IMG/VR virus record: IMGVR_UViG_3300028840_003224
Coordinates: 1-64,000 of that record
From: a virus
Reading direction: 5' to 3' (one strand)
Length of the DNA stretch: 64,000 bases
Shown: positions 14,655 through 23,718 of the stretch, in pieces
How the letters are laid out: every line of letters begins with the position of its first letter
Numbering within the stretch: position 1 is the first letter of the stretch
Made by a program: the position numbers and the translations under genes
Notes under the pieces: model-generated
Told to the model about the DNA's origin: nothing
What the model saw: only the letters and a program-made list of their open reading frames with translations
The model's database searches: none

Positions 14655-15191
14655 ATGGCATACTACGGAACGCTAACAGGCGCGAACGAATACTTCGACA
14701 ACATGCTCCACTCGGAGTCATGGGCCGACTCTAACCCAGTCGACCGCCCGAAGGCGTTGACGCAGGCCACTCAGCTAATCGACTCGCTGAACTACCGGGG
14801 AGTAAAGCACTCCGTGTGGTTGATCATGTACGACCAGACTGACCCGTTCTGCAAGCTCCTTGTCGACCCTCCAACGAGGGCGGCGAAGAACACCGCGAAC
14901 GTGGCTCAGCCACTGGAATTTCCCCGAGGTGCCGACACTTCGGTGCCACAAGAAATCGAATGGGCTTGCTACGAAATCGCATTTGCCCTTATCGAAGGTT
15001 TCGACCCTGAAGACGCCATGGAGCGCCTGAACATTATCAGACAGGGTTACTCTTCCGTGCGGACTACCTACGCCGACGGAAGCCAAAGCGTAGAATACCT
15101 TGGCTATGGTATTCCTACTGCACGCGTATGGCGATGGTTGAAGCCCCGCCTCGTGGACAGCAAGCTCATCAAACTCAGTAGGGCCGACTAA
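14655..15191 (+). CDS. Putative head-tail connector (adaptor) protein
   Basis: The 178-residue protein has helical segments (WADSNPVDRPKALTQATQLIDSLNYRG and EIEWACYEIAFALIEGF) seen in gp6-like adaptor and DnaT-like phage neck proteins. It starts 4 bases after the portal stop. The position between portal and scaffold is early for an adaptor, which more often follows the coat gene, so the name is tentative. Confidence 0.6.
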   Translation: MAYYGTLTGANEYFDNMLHSESWADSNPVDRPKALTQATQLIDSLNYRGVKHSVWLIMYDQTDPFCKLLVDPPTRAAKNTANVAQPLEFPRGADTSVPQEIEWACYEIAFALIEGFDPEDAMERLNIIRQGYSSVRTTYADGSQSVEYLGYGIPTARVWRWLKPRLVDSKLIKLSRAD

Positions 15192-15208
15192 CGAAAGGTT
15201 AGGAATTT

Positions 15209-16018
15209 ATGAAGACTCTTTTCAATCACGTGAACATCTTGTGTTTTGACGGCGAAGGTGACGTGACTCCAGCGGACCCAGTAACTCCCGCAGCTCCTGA
15301 AGCTCCTGTGGTGACCGGCACGAATCCCGTGACGCCCGCTGGCGACGAGAAGAAATTCTCACAGGCCGACATAAACAAGATCCTTGCGGAAGACAAGCGC
15401 AAGCATCAAGAACGTTATGTCGCTCTCGAAGGCAGCTACAAAGACCTGCTGACGAACCAGAACCTCACCAAAGACGAACGCGACAGTCTGCAACAGCGAC
15501 TGGAAGACGTTCAGAAAGCCAACCGCACGAAAGACCAGCAAGCTGAGTTCGAGCGAAAGGCCGCCGAAGAGAAATACCAGAACGAGCTGAAGACCGCCAC
15601 AGCGCGAGCCGACCACTGGGAAAACCTGTTTAAGAAAGAGACCGTCTCGCGATCTCTGACTGACGCAGCCTCCAGTGCCGATGCGTACAACCCGCTGCAA
15701 GTTGTGACGATCCTCCAGCCGATGACCCAGTTGAAGGACATCGACGGGACATTGACCCCGATGGTCGACTTCCAAGACATCGACGAGAAGACGGGCGAGC
15801 CTGTCATCACTCTTCGCACCCCCGCCGACGCTGTGAAGCGTATGCAGGAGCTGCCGAAGATCCATGGCAACTTGTTCCGAAGCAATGTAGTCAGTGGCGT
15901 AGGCTCAGGCCAAGCCAGTGTCAGCAATGCTGGCGAAGTCGACTTCACCAATATGAGTGCCGCCGAGTACCGAAAGAATCGCCAAGCGATCAAGGACCGA
16001 ATGGCACAACAGAACTGA
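15209..16018 (+). CDS. Capsid scaffolding protein
   Basis: The 269-residue protein has a Pro/Ala-rich N-terminus, then a long Lys/Glu/Gln coiled coil at about residues 50-150 (KFSQADINKILAEDKRKHQER onward), then a smaller C-terminal domain. Length, composition and position directly upstream of the coat gene are those of a scaffold, which guides coat assembly and leaves the procapsid. There is no sign of a fused protease. An AAAGGTTAGG-type site precedes the ATG. Confidence 0.85.
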   Translation: MKTLFNHVNILCFDGEGDVTPADPVTPAAPEAPVVTGTNPVTPAGDEKKFSQADINKILAEDKRKHQERYVALEGSYKDLLTNQNLTKDERDSLQQRLEDVQKANRTKDQQAEFERKAAEEKYQNELKTATARADHWENLFKKETVSRSLTDAASSADAYNPLQVVTILQPMTQLKDIDGTLTPMVDFQDIDEKTGEPVITLRTPADAVKRMQELPKIHGNLFRSNVVSGVGSGQASVSNAGEVDFTNMSAAEYRKNRQAIKDRMAQQN

Positions 16019-16173
16019 TTAGCGTTTAGCTGTCTGGCTTGATTGTCCGCGCCTTCAAGTAGCAGACCTACCGGGAAGACCGGGTTCGCTTCACGAGTAC
16101 CAGGGACGTGAGGCTTGATTTACCTGGGAGTAATTCCAACAAACTTACTCATTTTCCATAAGGGAGTTCACTA
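16019..16173 (+). other. Coat-gene leader
   Basis: The 155 bases hold no gene. GGCTTGATT occurs twice (near 16037 and 16114). CCGG repeats around 16070-16090 and CCAGG/CCTGG around 16103-16128 can pair. AAGGGAG precedes the coat ATG. A folded leader that controls coat-protein synthesis is plausible; no clear promoter was seen. Confidence 0.35.
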
Positions 16174-17559
16174 ATGAACTTGTACCTCTGTTTCGCTAAC
16201 GACAACGACGCCTTGATCCCCGAACTGTGGGCCCAAGAATCCCTGGCAATCCTCGAAGAGAACATGGTGATGGCCAACTTGGTCCACCGTGATTTCAGCC
16301 CGTTGGTCGCCAGCTATGGTGACGTGGTCAACACCCGTCGACCCAGCGAGTTCTCGACCAAGCGTAAGGCTCAGTCGGACAGCGTTGTCAACCAGGACGC
16401 GATCAGCACCAACGTGCAGGTCCCGCTCAACCAACACGTCTACGTGACCTTCACGATCAAGGACGAAGAGGCTTCCTTGTCCTTCAAGGAATTGATCTCT
16501 TACTACATGGAACCCGCCGCGATGCAAATGGCTCGCACGGTAGACCGCATCCTGTGTGGTCAGGTCCATCGCTTCAACGCCAACGCCACTGGCCGTCTGG
16601 ATGAAATGTCCAGCTCGAACGCCAAGGATTGGATCTTGGAAACCCGTGAAGTCATGAACGTCAACAATGCGTATCCGACGGGTCGTAATTTGGTCGTGAG
16701 CCCTCAGGCTGAGACCGAAATGTTGAAGACCGAACTGTTCATCCAAGCCAACACGCGTGGCGACAATGGTACGGCTCTTGAGGAAGCACGACTCGGTCGC
16801 GTCCTCGGCTTCGACACTTACATGGACCAGAATGTCAACCATCGTCCTCTGTTGGACGGCGACACTCTGACCCTGAACCATGCTGCTGGCGCTAGCGCTG
16901 GCGACACGGGCAACAAAGCGGTCACCGCCTCCTCGGCAGTGACAGTCGGTTCGTTCGTATGGTTCACCGGCGAAGGTCAGCCTCACGAAGTGAAGGCTCT
17001 GACTGGTACCACGACTGGTATCACGCTGAACGATGCTTACAAGTATGCCGTCTCCGCGAATGCGGTTGGCTATGCTTGGGAACCCGCAGTGGTTGGCGCG
17101 ACGTACGCCGCTGGCTACGACAAGGGCATTACGCTCAACACCATCGCAGCTAACAAGCTGCCGCTCGTTGGCCAGATGATGGCTTTCGGTACGACCAATG
17201 GTGGCGACCGTCACGAGTACACGATCATCGAAGTTGACGCTGTGTCGACTACGAGTGTCATCGTTTGGCTCGACAAGCCCCTCACCGCCGCCGTCACCGC
17301 TGCGGACTTGGCCTTCCCAGGCCCGAGTGGCTCGATGTGCTTCGCGTTCCACCGTGACGCTTTGGCTCTGGTTAGCCGTCCTCTGGCGTTGCCTAGCAAC
17401 AGCCTGGGCGTGCAAGCTGCCGTTGGTAGCTTCAACAACCTCGCCATGCGAGTTGCGATGCAGTACGACATCTCCAGCCAGGGTACCATCGTGACCCTCG
17501 ACATGCTGTGTGGCGTGGCGACGCTGGATACCAACCTCGGTTGTGTTCTGTATGCGTGA
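16174..17559 (+). CDS. Major capsid protein, P22 gp5-like family
   Basis: The 461-residue product fits the P22 coat family. It has a short N-arm with LIPELWAQESLAILEENMVM and LVHRDFS, then a GDVVNTRRPSEF strand, then a central insertion of beta structure (about residues 225-370) where P22-like coats carry their I-domain. The C-terminal part includes FHRDALALVSRPLALP. It self-assembles into the icosahedral head with the scaffold encoded upstream. The N-arm is copied in the small protein at 52794-53075. Confidence 0.9.
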   Translation: MNLYLCFANDNDALIPELWAQESLAILEENMVMANLVHRDFSPLVASYGDVVNTRRPSEFSTKRKAQSDSVVNQDAISTNVQVPLNQHVYVTFTIKDEEASLSFKELISYYMEPAAMQMARTVDRILCGQVHRFNANATGRLDEMSSSNAKDWILETREVMNVNNAYPTGRNLVVSPQAETEMLKTELFIQANTRGDNGTALEEARLGRVLGFDTYMDQNVNHRPLLDGDTLTLNHAAGASAGDTGNKAVTASSAVTVGSFVWFTGEGQPHEVKALTGTTTGITLNDAYKYAVSANAVGYAWEPAVVGATYAAGYDKGITLNTIAANKLPLVGQMMAFGTTNGGDRHEYTIIEVDAVSTTSVIVWLDKPLTAAVTAADLAFPGPSGSMCFAFHRDALALVSRPLALPSNSLGVQAAVGSFNNLAMRVAMQYDISSQGTIVTLDMLCGVATLDTNLGCVLYA

Positions 17560-17564
17560 GCAAC

Positions 17565-17585
17565 CTCTGGGATAGTATCCCAGAG
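17565..17585 (+). terminator. Hairpin after the coat gene
   Basis: CTCTGGGAT (17565-17573) pairs perfectly with ATCCCAGAG (17577-17585) around AGT. A second short stem (CGCTGAG/CTCGGCG) follows. With no T-tract it may protect the 3' end of the abundant coat mRNA. Confidence 0.5.
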
Positions 17586-17617
17586 CCTACGCTGAGGTGA
17601 CTCGGCGTTTCTATAAC

Positions 17618-17662
17618 ACCTGGGAGGGTGTGTCTTGTAAACCGCCCTCCCAGGTTTTCTTT
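17618..17662 (+). terminator. Intrinsic terminator downstream of the coat gene
   Basis: ACCTGGGAGGG (17618-17628) pairs perfectly with CCCTCCCAGGT (17645-17655) and is followed by TTTCTTTT. The loop is 16 bases. A partial terminator after the coat gene would set high coat expression relative to the genes that follow. Confidence 0.75.
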
Positions 17663-17680
17663 TCCACTCTGGAGACACTC

Positions 17681-17968
17681 ATGGCATACGCTGACCGCTT
17701 CTTTGCCGACGGCACAATCGAGCCCGCTGGATACGTTCAGTTGACCCCGGCTACAGCCCAGGGGATCAGCATCGGCGGCGGCAGAGTTGCCGTAATCCAA
17801 GCCCTAGACCAAAACATCAGAATTCGCGACGACGGTACCGACCCAACGACGACTACCGGACGCCGAATCCACGCTGGCGAGACCATTTTCTACACAGGAA
17901 ACCTCTCGTCCCTACGAATCATCGAAGAAGCCGCTTCCGCCGAAGTCAATATCCTGGTGTACAAATGA
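17681..17968 (+). CDS. Small beta-rich virion protein, possible decoration protein (95 aa)
   Basis: The ATG at 17681, preceded by CTGGAG, is preferred over 17597, whose leader runs through the terminator. The protein reads as alternating beta strands (GGGRVAVIQALDQNIRIRDDG, HAGETIFYTG, LRIIEEAASAEVNILVYK), the pattern of small phage decoration proteins. Location directly after the coat gene supports that role. It overlaps the next gene by ATGA. Confidence 0.6.
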   Translation: MAYADRFFADGTIEPAGYVQLTPATAQGISIGGGRVAVIQALDQNIRIRDDGTDPTTTTGRRIHAGETIFYTGNLSSLRIIEEAASAEVNILVYK

Positions 17969-18675
17969 ACAAGATGTCCGCACGCAACCCAGTTATGGTC
18001 CCGCTGAACGCCAGCGGTGTAGGCCTGCTGGAGAAGCGTCTGGACGCCAATTCATGGCTCGGGATCGGCGACAGCGTCGACCTTAACCGAGACTTCGGCC
18101 AGGAGGCCTCAGATTCGCTCCTCCTGGACTCTGTGGCTACACCCCACACGAATCACGCCTCAGACCCAGGGTCCGTTACAATGGCTCTGGTGGACTCTGT
18201 GGCGATCAATATGACGCGTCAAAGAGGCGTCGAAGACGTCGTCACCTTCTCAGACACAGCCCACGCCTGCTTATGCGGATACCGAGCGCCCACTGGCGTA
18301 GAGACGACCAAGGCGTCCGAGACGATCAACATCGGCCAGCCTGTCTTTCCTGACACCTCCACCACAGTGGCTCTGGCCACCGCCAACATCAACGGCGTCC
18401 CGGTATTCGGACTGCCTATTGGCCTCGCGATGACCGACGCCGACGTCAACCAGTCCATCTTAGTCGCCACCGAAGGCAGCGTCAATCAAGCCGACTGGAC
18501 CTTAGTGACAGGTAACACCTTATTGACCCCTGGCGCGATTTACGTGCTCGGAGGCACCGACGGGACATTGACCACCACAGCAGTCACCACAGAAGGTCAT
18601 ATGGCGATCAGAGTCGGGCGAGCAATCACACAGACCAAAATGGACATCGAGATCAGTGACGGGGTTATTATCTGA
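17965..18675 (+). CDS. Virion surface or fibre-like protein (236 aa)
   Basis: The first 130 residues are repetitive and SV/DSV-rich (LLLDSVA, ALVDSVA). The C-terminal 85 residues (GLAMTDADVNQSILVATEGSV, GAIYVLGGTDGTLTTTA, MAIRVGRAITQTKMDIEI) resemble the compact beta domain that ends many phage fibres and head spikes. It overlaps the long fibre gene by one base. Attachment to head or tail cannot be decided. Confidence 0.6.
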   Translation: MNKMSARNPVMVPLNASGVGLLEKRLDANSWLGIGDSVDLNRDFGQEASDSLLLDSVATPHTNHASDPGSVTMALVDSVAINMTRQRGVEDVVTFSDTAHACLCGYRAPTGVETTKASETINIGQPVFPDTSTTVALATANINGVPVFGLPIGLAMTDADVNQSILVATEGSVNQADWTLVTGNTLLTPGAIYVLGGTDGTLTTTAVTTEGHMAIRVGRAITQTKMDIEISDGVII

Positions 18676-21311
18676 TGGCAACATACAAACCTCTCTGGCA
18701 GTACAGCACCCTCGTCCAGCAGTTGGACGACCCTGATGGGTTGGCCGTCGCGCACGTAGACGGTGTCGACTGGATTCAGTTCGACACAACCTTCGTCGAT
18801 GGTTCGGCTGAAGGCCGCTTGCAATGGAACAGTGACGATGGCACGCTGGAAGTCGGCATGCCGGGCGGGAACGTCAACCTGCAAATCGGTCAAGAGCAAC
18901 TGGTCCGCTGCCGCAACATCACTGGCAACACGATCAACAACGGCGACCCGGTAAGAATCTCTGGCGCGTCGGGCGGCAAACCGCTTATCTCGCTCGCCTC
19001 TGCCAACAGCATTGCTACAATGGCAGTCATGGGTTTCGCCACCGAGAACATCGACCACAACAGCAACGGTTACGTGAATGTTGGTGGTCTGGTGCGTGGT
19101 GTCGATCTGTCCACATACAACGACGGCGATCAGCTTTACCTTGGTGCAACCGGAGGCGTTACACGCCCCGCTCCAAGCTGGCCCAACTTCAAGGTGTATG
19201 TCGCCAAAGTCATCGACGCCAAAGTTGACGGCACGATGCTCATAGACATCACGATCAACCCGTGGCTTGCCGCCCTGTCCGACGTTGACACGACCAACGT
19301 CGTAGAAGGGTCTATCGCCACATACAACGCGACGAACAACAACTGGGTTGCGGGCGATGGCACTGATCCTGTTCCTCAATACTCCCACCTCAAGACGGGC
19401 TGGGATGAGAGCGCATGGGACAACCTCAACCTCAGTATCAACACGGCGAACTACACAGCCACACTCACCGCTTCGGCTGACACTGATTACTGGATCGAAG
19501 GTGTTAGACACACCTTCTCTGCGAACACCAGCAAGTCAGCCACGCTCAACAACACCGAGGGTCCGAAGTATCTCATACTGGACTCTTCTGACACCCTGGT
19601 GTTCAGCGACACTGCGTGGGACATTCATCCGAACTACCCCGCCACCCGCAACGAAGTCACAGTGGCGGCTGGCTACTGGAGCGTCGCGCAGGCGGACATG
19701 ATTACCCGCGCGATCGAGTTCCACGGGCATCACTTCTCCCCGAAGCTGCACGAGTATCTCCACGAGAACTTCGGCACGCGATGGGCAGCAGGTCTTGGCG
19801 TCAGCACTCCTGACAACCTTGTGCTGAATGTTGCTGAAGGCGAGATCTACGACGAAGACATCGAGGTTTTGATTTACGATGGCGCGGGACCAGTGAACCC
19901 GCCGCCGCCGTGGTGGCAGCAGGAACTGACCCCACTCGACACATGGACTCTGTATCGCACCGGTTCGAGCGGAAACTGGCTGTCAACGAACACAGCCACC
20001 ACTCCGACGATCATCGCCGCGAACATCCCGCAGGTCAACACCTGGAACGGGACCGATTGGAATCTGACAGATGTAGGCGTGAACAAATACTTCGCCTACT
20101 GGGTATTCGCTTCCTCTGACCGTCGTCACCCTGTCTACCTGATCCCTGGTCAGGCTGACGGTGGAACGCTTCAAGAAGCCGAAGACAACAACACTCTCGG
20201 CGACCTTGATCTTGCCAACCTGCCAACGGCAGAGCATAAGTGCATCGCCAAGGTCATTATGAAGCGAAATGCCGCTTCCCCTTACTATTCGATTGAGCAG
20301 ATCGACGATTACCGCTTCGATATTGATTCAGGGTCAGGCGCTTCATCTGCGAGCGATCACGGTGCCCTGTCCGGACTGAGCGACGACGACCACACCCAAT
20401 ACTCGCTGGCCGATGGCACGCGAGACTTCACTGGCAACGTAACCATGCCTGGGTTGACGGTCAACACGATCAACAGCTCCACTGGGAACATCAATCTTTC
20501 GACGATGAACCTGATTGGTTATAGTTCAACTTGGTACTGCGATGTGCTGGACGCCAGCACCATCAACGCTGATTATGTCTCAGCGCTCATCACGATGCAG
20601 ACCACCAACATTAACAGCTTGACGGGCACCGTCAACTTTGACGACGATCACATACTCACCACTGGCAACATCACAGGTGATGCCATACTGGCGAACGAGG
20701 GCCTGACTGGTTACGCAACCAACGATTACTCTGGCAACTTCACCTCCACCATCACCAACAACAGCCAAGGGGCCATGCTGCTCGCGAGCCAGCACTCCTC
20801 CACTGTGAACGGTGGTTACTACACTTATGGCATGTCGGTGTTCGCGTACGACACCCCGGCATCTGGCATCACCAACACCGGCACCTTAGGTGCCGCAAGG
20901 TTCTACGCCTACCTGGGCGACACCTCTACAGGCAACACGAACTACATAACGGCGTTCACAGTAGAGGCCGGAATTCCAACCGCCAACGCCGCGTCTACCA
21001 TCCTCCAGGTTGAAGGGCTGAACCTGTCAGTCACGAACTTGTCGGCCAACTCCGCCATCACCTCCGGCATAGCTCTCAGGTTGCAGTCCCCGGCTGGTGC
21101 CGGGACCATAGCCAATCGCATCGGAATCTACAGTTCTGGCGAGGACAGGAACTACTTTGAGGGCAGCATCGCTCCGGGTAACTTCTCGGACTCAACACGC
21201 CCCTCCGCCGCCTCGCTTCCTGTCGGATCAATGATCTTTAACACTGACGACAACGCTCCCAACTTCGCGACAGCGGGTGGGTGGCGTGACGCCACGGGGA
21301 CCTTAACATAA
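18675..21311 (+). CDS. Large fibre or spike protein with DHGALSGL motif (878 aa)
   Basis: The same C-terminal-type beta domain seen in the gene before forms its N-terminal quarter (LVRCRNITGNTINNGDPVRI through GTMLIDITINP). Around residues 560-590 is SDHGALSGLSDDDHTQYSLA, the DHGAL...DDDHxQY signature common in phage tail fibre and spike proteins. The last 300 residues are Thr/Asn/Ser-rich beta repeats. It is probably a trimeric fibre that binds the host or decorates the head, encoded unusually early, between coat and neck genes. Confidence 0.75.
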   Translation: MATYKPLWQYSTLVQQLDDPDGLAVAHVDGVDWIQFDTTFVDGSAEGRLQWNSDDGTLEVGMPGGNVNLQIGQEQLVRCRNITGNTINNGDPVRISGASGGKPLISLASANSIATMAVMGFATENIDHNSNGYVNVGGLVRGVDLSTYNDGDQLYLGATGGVTRPAPSWPNFKVYVAKVIDAKVDGTMLIDITINPWLAALSDVDTTNVVEGSIATYNATNNNWVAGDGTDPVPQYSHLKTGWDESAWDNLNLSINTANYTATLTASADTDYWIEGVRHTFSANTSKSATLNNTEGPKYLILDSSDTLVFSDTAWDIHPNYPATRNEVTVAAGYWSVAQADMITRAIEFHGHHFSPKLHEYLHENFGTRWAAGLGVSTPDNLVLNVAEGEIYDEDIEVLIYDGAGPVNPPPPWWQQELTPLDTWTLYRTGSSGNWLSTNTATTPTIIAANIPQVNTWNGTDWNLTDVGVNKYFAYWVFASSDRRHPVYLIPGQADGGTLQEAEDNNTLGDLDLANLPTAEHKCIAKVIMKRNAASPYYSIEQIDDYRFDIDSGSGASSASDHGALSGLSDDDHTQYSLADGTRDFTGNVTMPGLTVNTINSSTGNINLSTMNLIGYSSTWYCDVLDASTINADYVSALITMQTTNINSLTGTVNFDDDHILTTGNITGDAILANEGLTGYATNDYSGNFTSTITNNSQGAMLLASQHSSTVNGGYYTYGMSVFAYDTPASGITNTGTLGAARFYAYLGDTSTGNTNYITAFTVEAGIPTANAASTILQVEGLNLSVTNLSANSAITSGIALRLQSPAGAGTIANRIGIYSSGEDRNYFEGSIAPGNFSDSTRPSAASLPVGSMIFNTDDNAPNFATAGGWRDATGTLT

Positions 21312-21595
21312 TGTCGAATACCACGAGAGCACAGGCCGTAATTGACAACCTCGCTGGCAGGGTAATTGCGCCAGCCACTGCCTTGACCTTCATCAACGCG
21401 GTCGTCGATGAGAAGAACCTCGAACCTGACCCTGACAATCCGCAGAGCACAGAGATACGTTGCGGTTTGTTCATCCAATGGGCGGTGAGAGTGTTGAAAA
21501 CGATCAAGGCGGACGCCGTGGCGAAAGCCAAATACCTGGAGGCGGAACAAGTTCGCCTCGACGCACTAATCTCGGCAGGGGCCGACTTGGAATAA
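21311..21595 (+). CDS. Hypothetical protein (94 aa)
   Basis: A small, mainly helical protein (RAQAVIDNLAGRVIAPATAL...LFIQWAVRVLKTIKADAVAK) with no family I recognise. Its start overlaps the fibre stop. Position suggests a virion or chaperone role. Confidence 0.6.
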   Translation: MSNTTRAQAVIDNLAGRVIAPATALTFINAVVDEKNLEPDPDNPQSTEIRCGLFIQWAVRVLKTIKADAVAKAKYLEAEQVRLDALISAGADLE

Positions 21596-21602
21596 GGATG
21601 TG

Positions 21603-21857
21603 ATGATGGACACCCATGCCGTATTCGACATGTTCAAGGATTTCGGGCCGTTGATCGGCATCGTTCTCTTCTTCATCTGGCGAGACTGGAAACGCGAAGA
21701 CTCACTAGTCAGCCGAGTGAAACATCTGGAAGACTTCAACACGGATGTGTTGACCGGGCTGGTGAAAGAGTCATCCTCGGTCATCGCCACCAACACTGAA
21801 CAACTTCGCATCATGAACAACCTTATGATAAACTGCAAGGGCCGACAAGATGGTTAG
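21603..21857 (+). CDS. Single-span membrane protein with coiled coil (84 aa)
   Basis: The frame can start at GTG 21600, ATG 21603 or ATG 21606; AAGGA at 21594-21598 favours the ATGs. A transmembrane segment at about residues 15-26 (LIGIVLFFIWRDW) is followed by a charged helix (SLVSRVKHLEDF and LTGLVKESSSVIATNTEQL). This layout matches small phage membrane proteins such as XhlA-type or inner spanin-like proteins. It overlaps the next gene. Confidence 0.6.
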   Translation: MMDTHAVFDMFKDFGPLIGIVLFFIWRDWKREDSLVSRVKHLEDFNTDVLTGLVKESSSVIATNTEQLRIMNNLMINCKGRQDG

Positions 21858-22359
21858 ACCAAACTACAACTTGATCACCTTCATCCGGCGAACGATTCGC
21901 CAGATGAAGAAAGAGTATGGTGGTCCAATCACCGTCTACAAGTTGGGAACGGCCTCGACGGACTACGACTCAGGGGTGAAGACTTACACTCACGAATCGA
22001 CGTTCATCAACCGGGCTGTGGTCCTGCCATCGCGAGTCGCCCGCGAGATCACACAGACGATCTCCATGATCTCTTCCAATAAGAAGGTGGTCCAGGGAGG
22101 AACGTACGACACGAGCAAACGGGCGTTCATCATCGACCGGACGGACGTCCCTGCGACATTCAACTTCGATAACGACGACTGGATCGTGTACGACGGCAAG
22201 CGGTTCGACATCATCACCGTCGACGAGTTTGAATACAAAACAGGATGGATCGTAGTTGGCAAGGTCATCGAGGGGACTACCCCGAGGCAGGACCTGTACG
22301 CCAAAGGGAACGGATACTTACTTTCACTAACACAATCGGCTTCGGCCACGATTGCTTAA
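21850..22359 (+). CDS. Putative head-closure (neck) protein
   Basis: A 169-residue protein with a beta-barrel-like C-terminal half (KRAFIIDRTDVPATFNFDNDDWIVYDGKRFDIITVDEFEY). This pattern of a variable loop followed by D-W-I-xYxGKxYxI is common in phage head-closure or stopper proteins. It lies between the head block and the tail terminator, as expected. Family assignment is by pattern and order only. Confidence 0.6.
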   Translation: MVRPNYNLITFIRRTIRQMKKEYGGPITVYKLGTASTDYDSGVKTYTHESTFINRAVVLPSRVAREITQTISMISSNKKVVQGGTYDTSKRAFIIDRTDVPATFNFDNDDWIVYDGKRFDIITVDEFEYKTGWIVVGKVIEGTTPRQDLYAKGNGYLLSLTQSASATIA

Positions 22360-22374
22360 CCGGAGGCACAGCAA

Positions 22375-22857
22375 ATGGATGAAAACCTCGCGCGGTGGAT
22401 CTTTCAATCTATTGCTTCTCACTTTGTGAGCACAGCCAATGGGATTTCATTACCGTATTTTGTCGAGGGGATTGACGAACGATCCGTCGAGGACATGCGG
22501 GCGGACCACGTCGAACTTCGAGTAACAGGCCCCACCATCAAAGAGGTGAGCAACGGATACTACAACATCGACGTTATCATAAACTTTCTCTTCACGAAGC
22601 AAATGGACATTGGCGGTGCGGACGCCTTCGACCTGATTCAGTGGAGCGGGGTGTTTGCTAACGAGATGCTGGGTCAAGTGCCCATCTATAAGAAAGGGAG
22701 CAACCCTCAAGATGACGGTAGCCTAGTTGGCTGCTTGATCATCAAGAAGGATCGAAACGAAGCGGTTCGAGTGTATCACTTCGGACAAGTCAACAAGGAC
22801 ATCCGAGTACGTCAGTCTGAAGTGGACGCCGTCTACGGAATGACTCTGTCAAACTAA
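22375..22857 (+). CDS. Putative tail terminator protein
   Basis: The 160-residue protein has an N-terminal helix (LARWIFQSIASHFV), a strand with DHVELRVTGPTIKEVSNGYYNIDVIINFLF, and a second helix. Tail terminators cap the growing tail tube and are typically this size, encoded just before the tube gene, as here. Identification rests on gene order and fold-like pattern. Confidence 0.6.
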   Translation: MDENLARWIFQSIASHFVSTANGISLPYFVEGIDERSVEDMRADHVELRVTGPTIKEVSNGYYNIDVIINFLFTKQMDIGGADAFDLIQWSGVFANEMLGQVPIYKKGSNPQDDGSLVGCLIIKKDRNEAVRVYHFGQVNKDIRVRQSEVDAVYGMTLSN

Positions 22858-22876
22858 CCTCTTAGGAGATAACCAA

Positions 22877-23632
22877 ATGGCACGTATCGAAATGCGTGAC
22901 GTAACCATTTACGTCCAAGACGGTCTCGCTGGGACCGCCAATCTGTCCGCCAACTCGGCGAACGCTGCCACCACCATCAACATCGAAACCGTTGTGCTGA
23001 ACACGGACACGACTAACCTCGTTCCCGTTGGCGCGCGACTGTATGTCGGTGGCGAAACCGCTAATACGGTTCATACCGTCACGGCTCGTGAGCCCGCTGC
23101 TGCTGGCCCGACGACCTGTGTTACAATCAGCCCCGCGATGGGTCCGGGCACGTACAACAGCGGCAACGCTGAAGGTGCTGTCACGTTCATCTACCAACGT
23201 CTTGAAATCAAGATCGGTGAAGGCAACTTGACTTGGTCGGAAACCAAGGAATACGAGTACCTTCGAGACCGTGGTAACCTCGACACCGTCAAGGAAGGCG
23301 ACGAGCAACCAGTCGAGATGAGTCTTGAGTTTGTGTACGACTACATCAAGTCTTCGAGCGGCGTCGACATCACGCCGGTAGACGCTCTGAAGCGTGAAGG
23401 TTATGCCAGCGAGTGGGTTTCCACATCGGCTGACCTCTGCGAGCCGTACTGCATCGACATCCTCGCCAAGCACTGTGTCCCCTGTGGCACGGACGAAGAC
23501 GAAGACGTTCTGTTCACCGACTTCCGTTATGAGTCGCTGGACTACGACATGGGCGAAGCCACCATTGCCGTCTCCGGGCGTTGCAATGTGAGCCAGCCGA
23601 CCGTAACCCGCTCGACCGACACCGAGTGTTGA
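22877..23632 (+). CDS. Major tail (tube) protein
   Basis: The 251-residue protein is beta-rich and starts MARIEMRDVTIYVQDGLAGTANL. It contains an LEIKIGEGNLTWSETKEYEYL strand pair and a QPVEMSLEFVYDYI segment typical of tube proteins. A Cys-rich loop (CEPYCIDILAKHCVPC) is unusual and may bind metal or form disulfides. Order (terminator protein, tube, chaperone, tape measure) and the strong downstream hairpin support the call. Confidence 0.8.
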   Translation: MARIEMRDVTIYVQDGLAGTANLSANSANAATTINIETVVLNTDTTNLVPVGARLYVGGETANTVHTVTAREPAAAGPTTCVTISPAMGPGTYNSGNAEGAVTFIYQRLEIKIGEGNLTWSETKEYEYLRDRGNLDTVKEGDEQPVEMSLEFVYDYIKSSSGVDITPVDALKREGYASEWVSTSADLCEPYCIDILAKHCVPCGTDEDEDVLFTDFRYESLDYDMGEATIAVSGRCNVSQPTVTRSTDTEC

Positions 23633-23640
23633 GCAACTAG

Positions 23641-23681
23641 CTAACCTGCTCCGGGTGGGGTCGCTCCCACCCGGAGGTTAG
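23641..23681 (+). terminator. Strong hairpin after the tail tube gene
   Basis: CTCCGGGTGGG (23649-23659) pairs with CCCACCCGGAG (23666-23676), extended by CTAACC (23641-23646) with GGTTAG. Only a short CTCTTTCC tract follows. It probably limits transcription into the tail-assembly genes or stabilises tube mRNA. Confidence 0.65.
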
Positions 23682-23718
23682 CACCTCTTTCCTCGCCTTA
23701 CACATCTGGAGACAAAAC

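Noticed and set aside
16171-17415. 414-residue reverse open frame opposite the coat gene
   Set aside because: It is a mirror of the strongly biased codons of the coat gene; the forward frame has clear family features.
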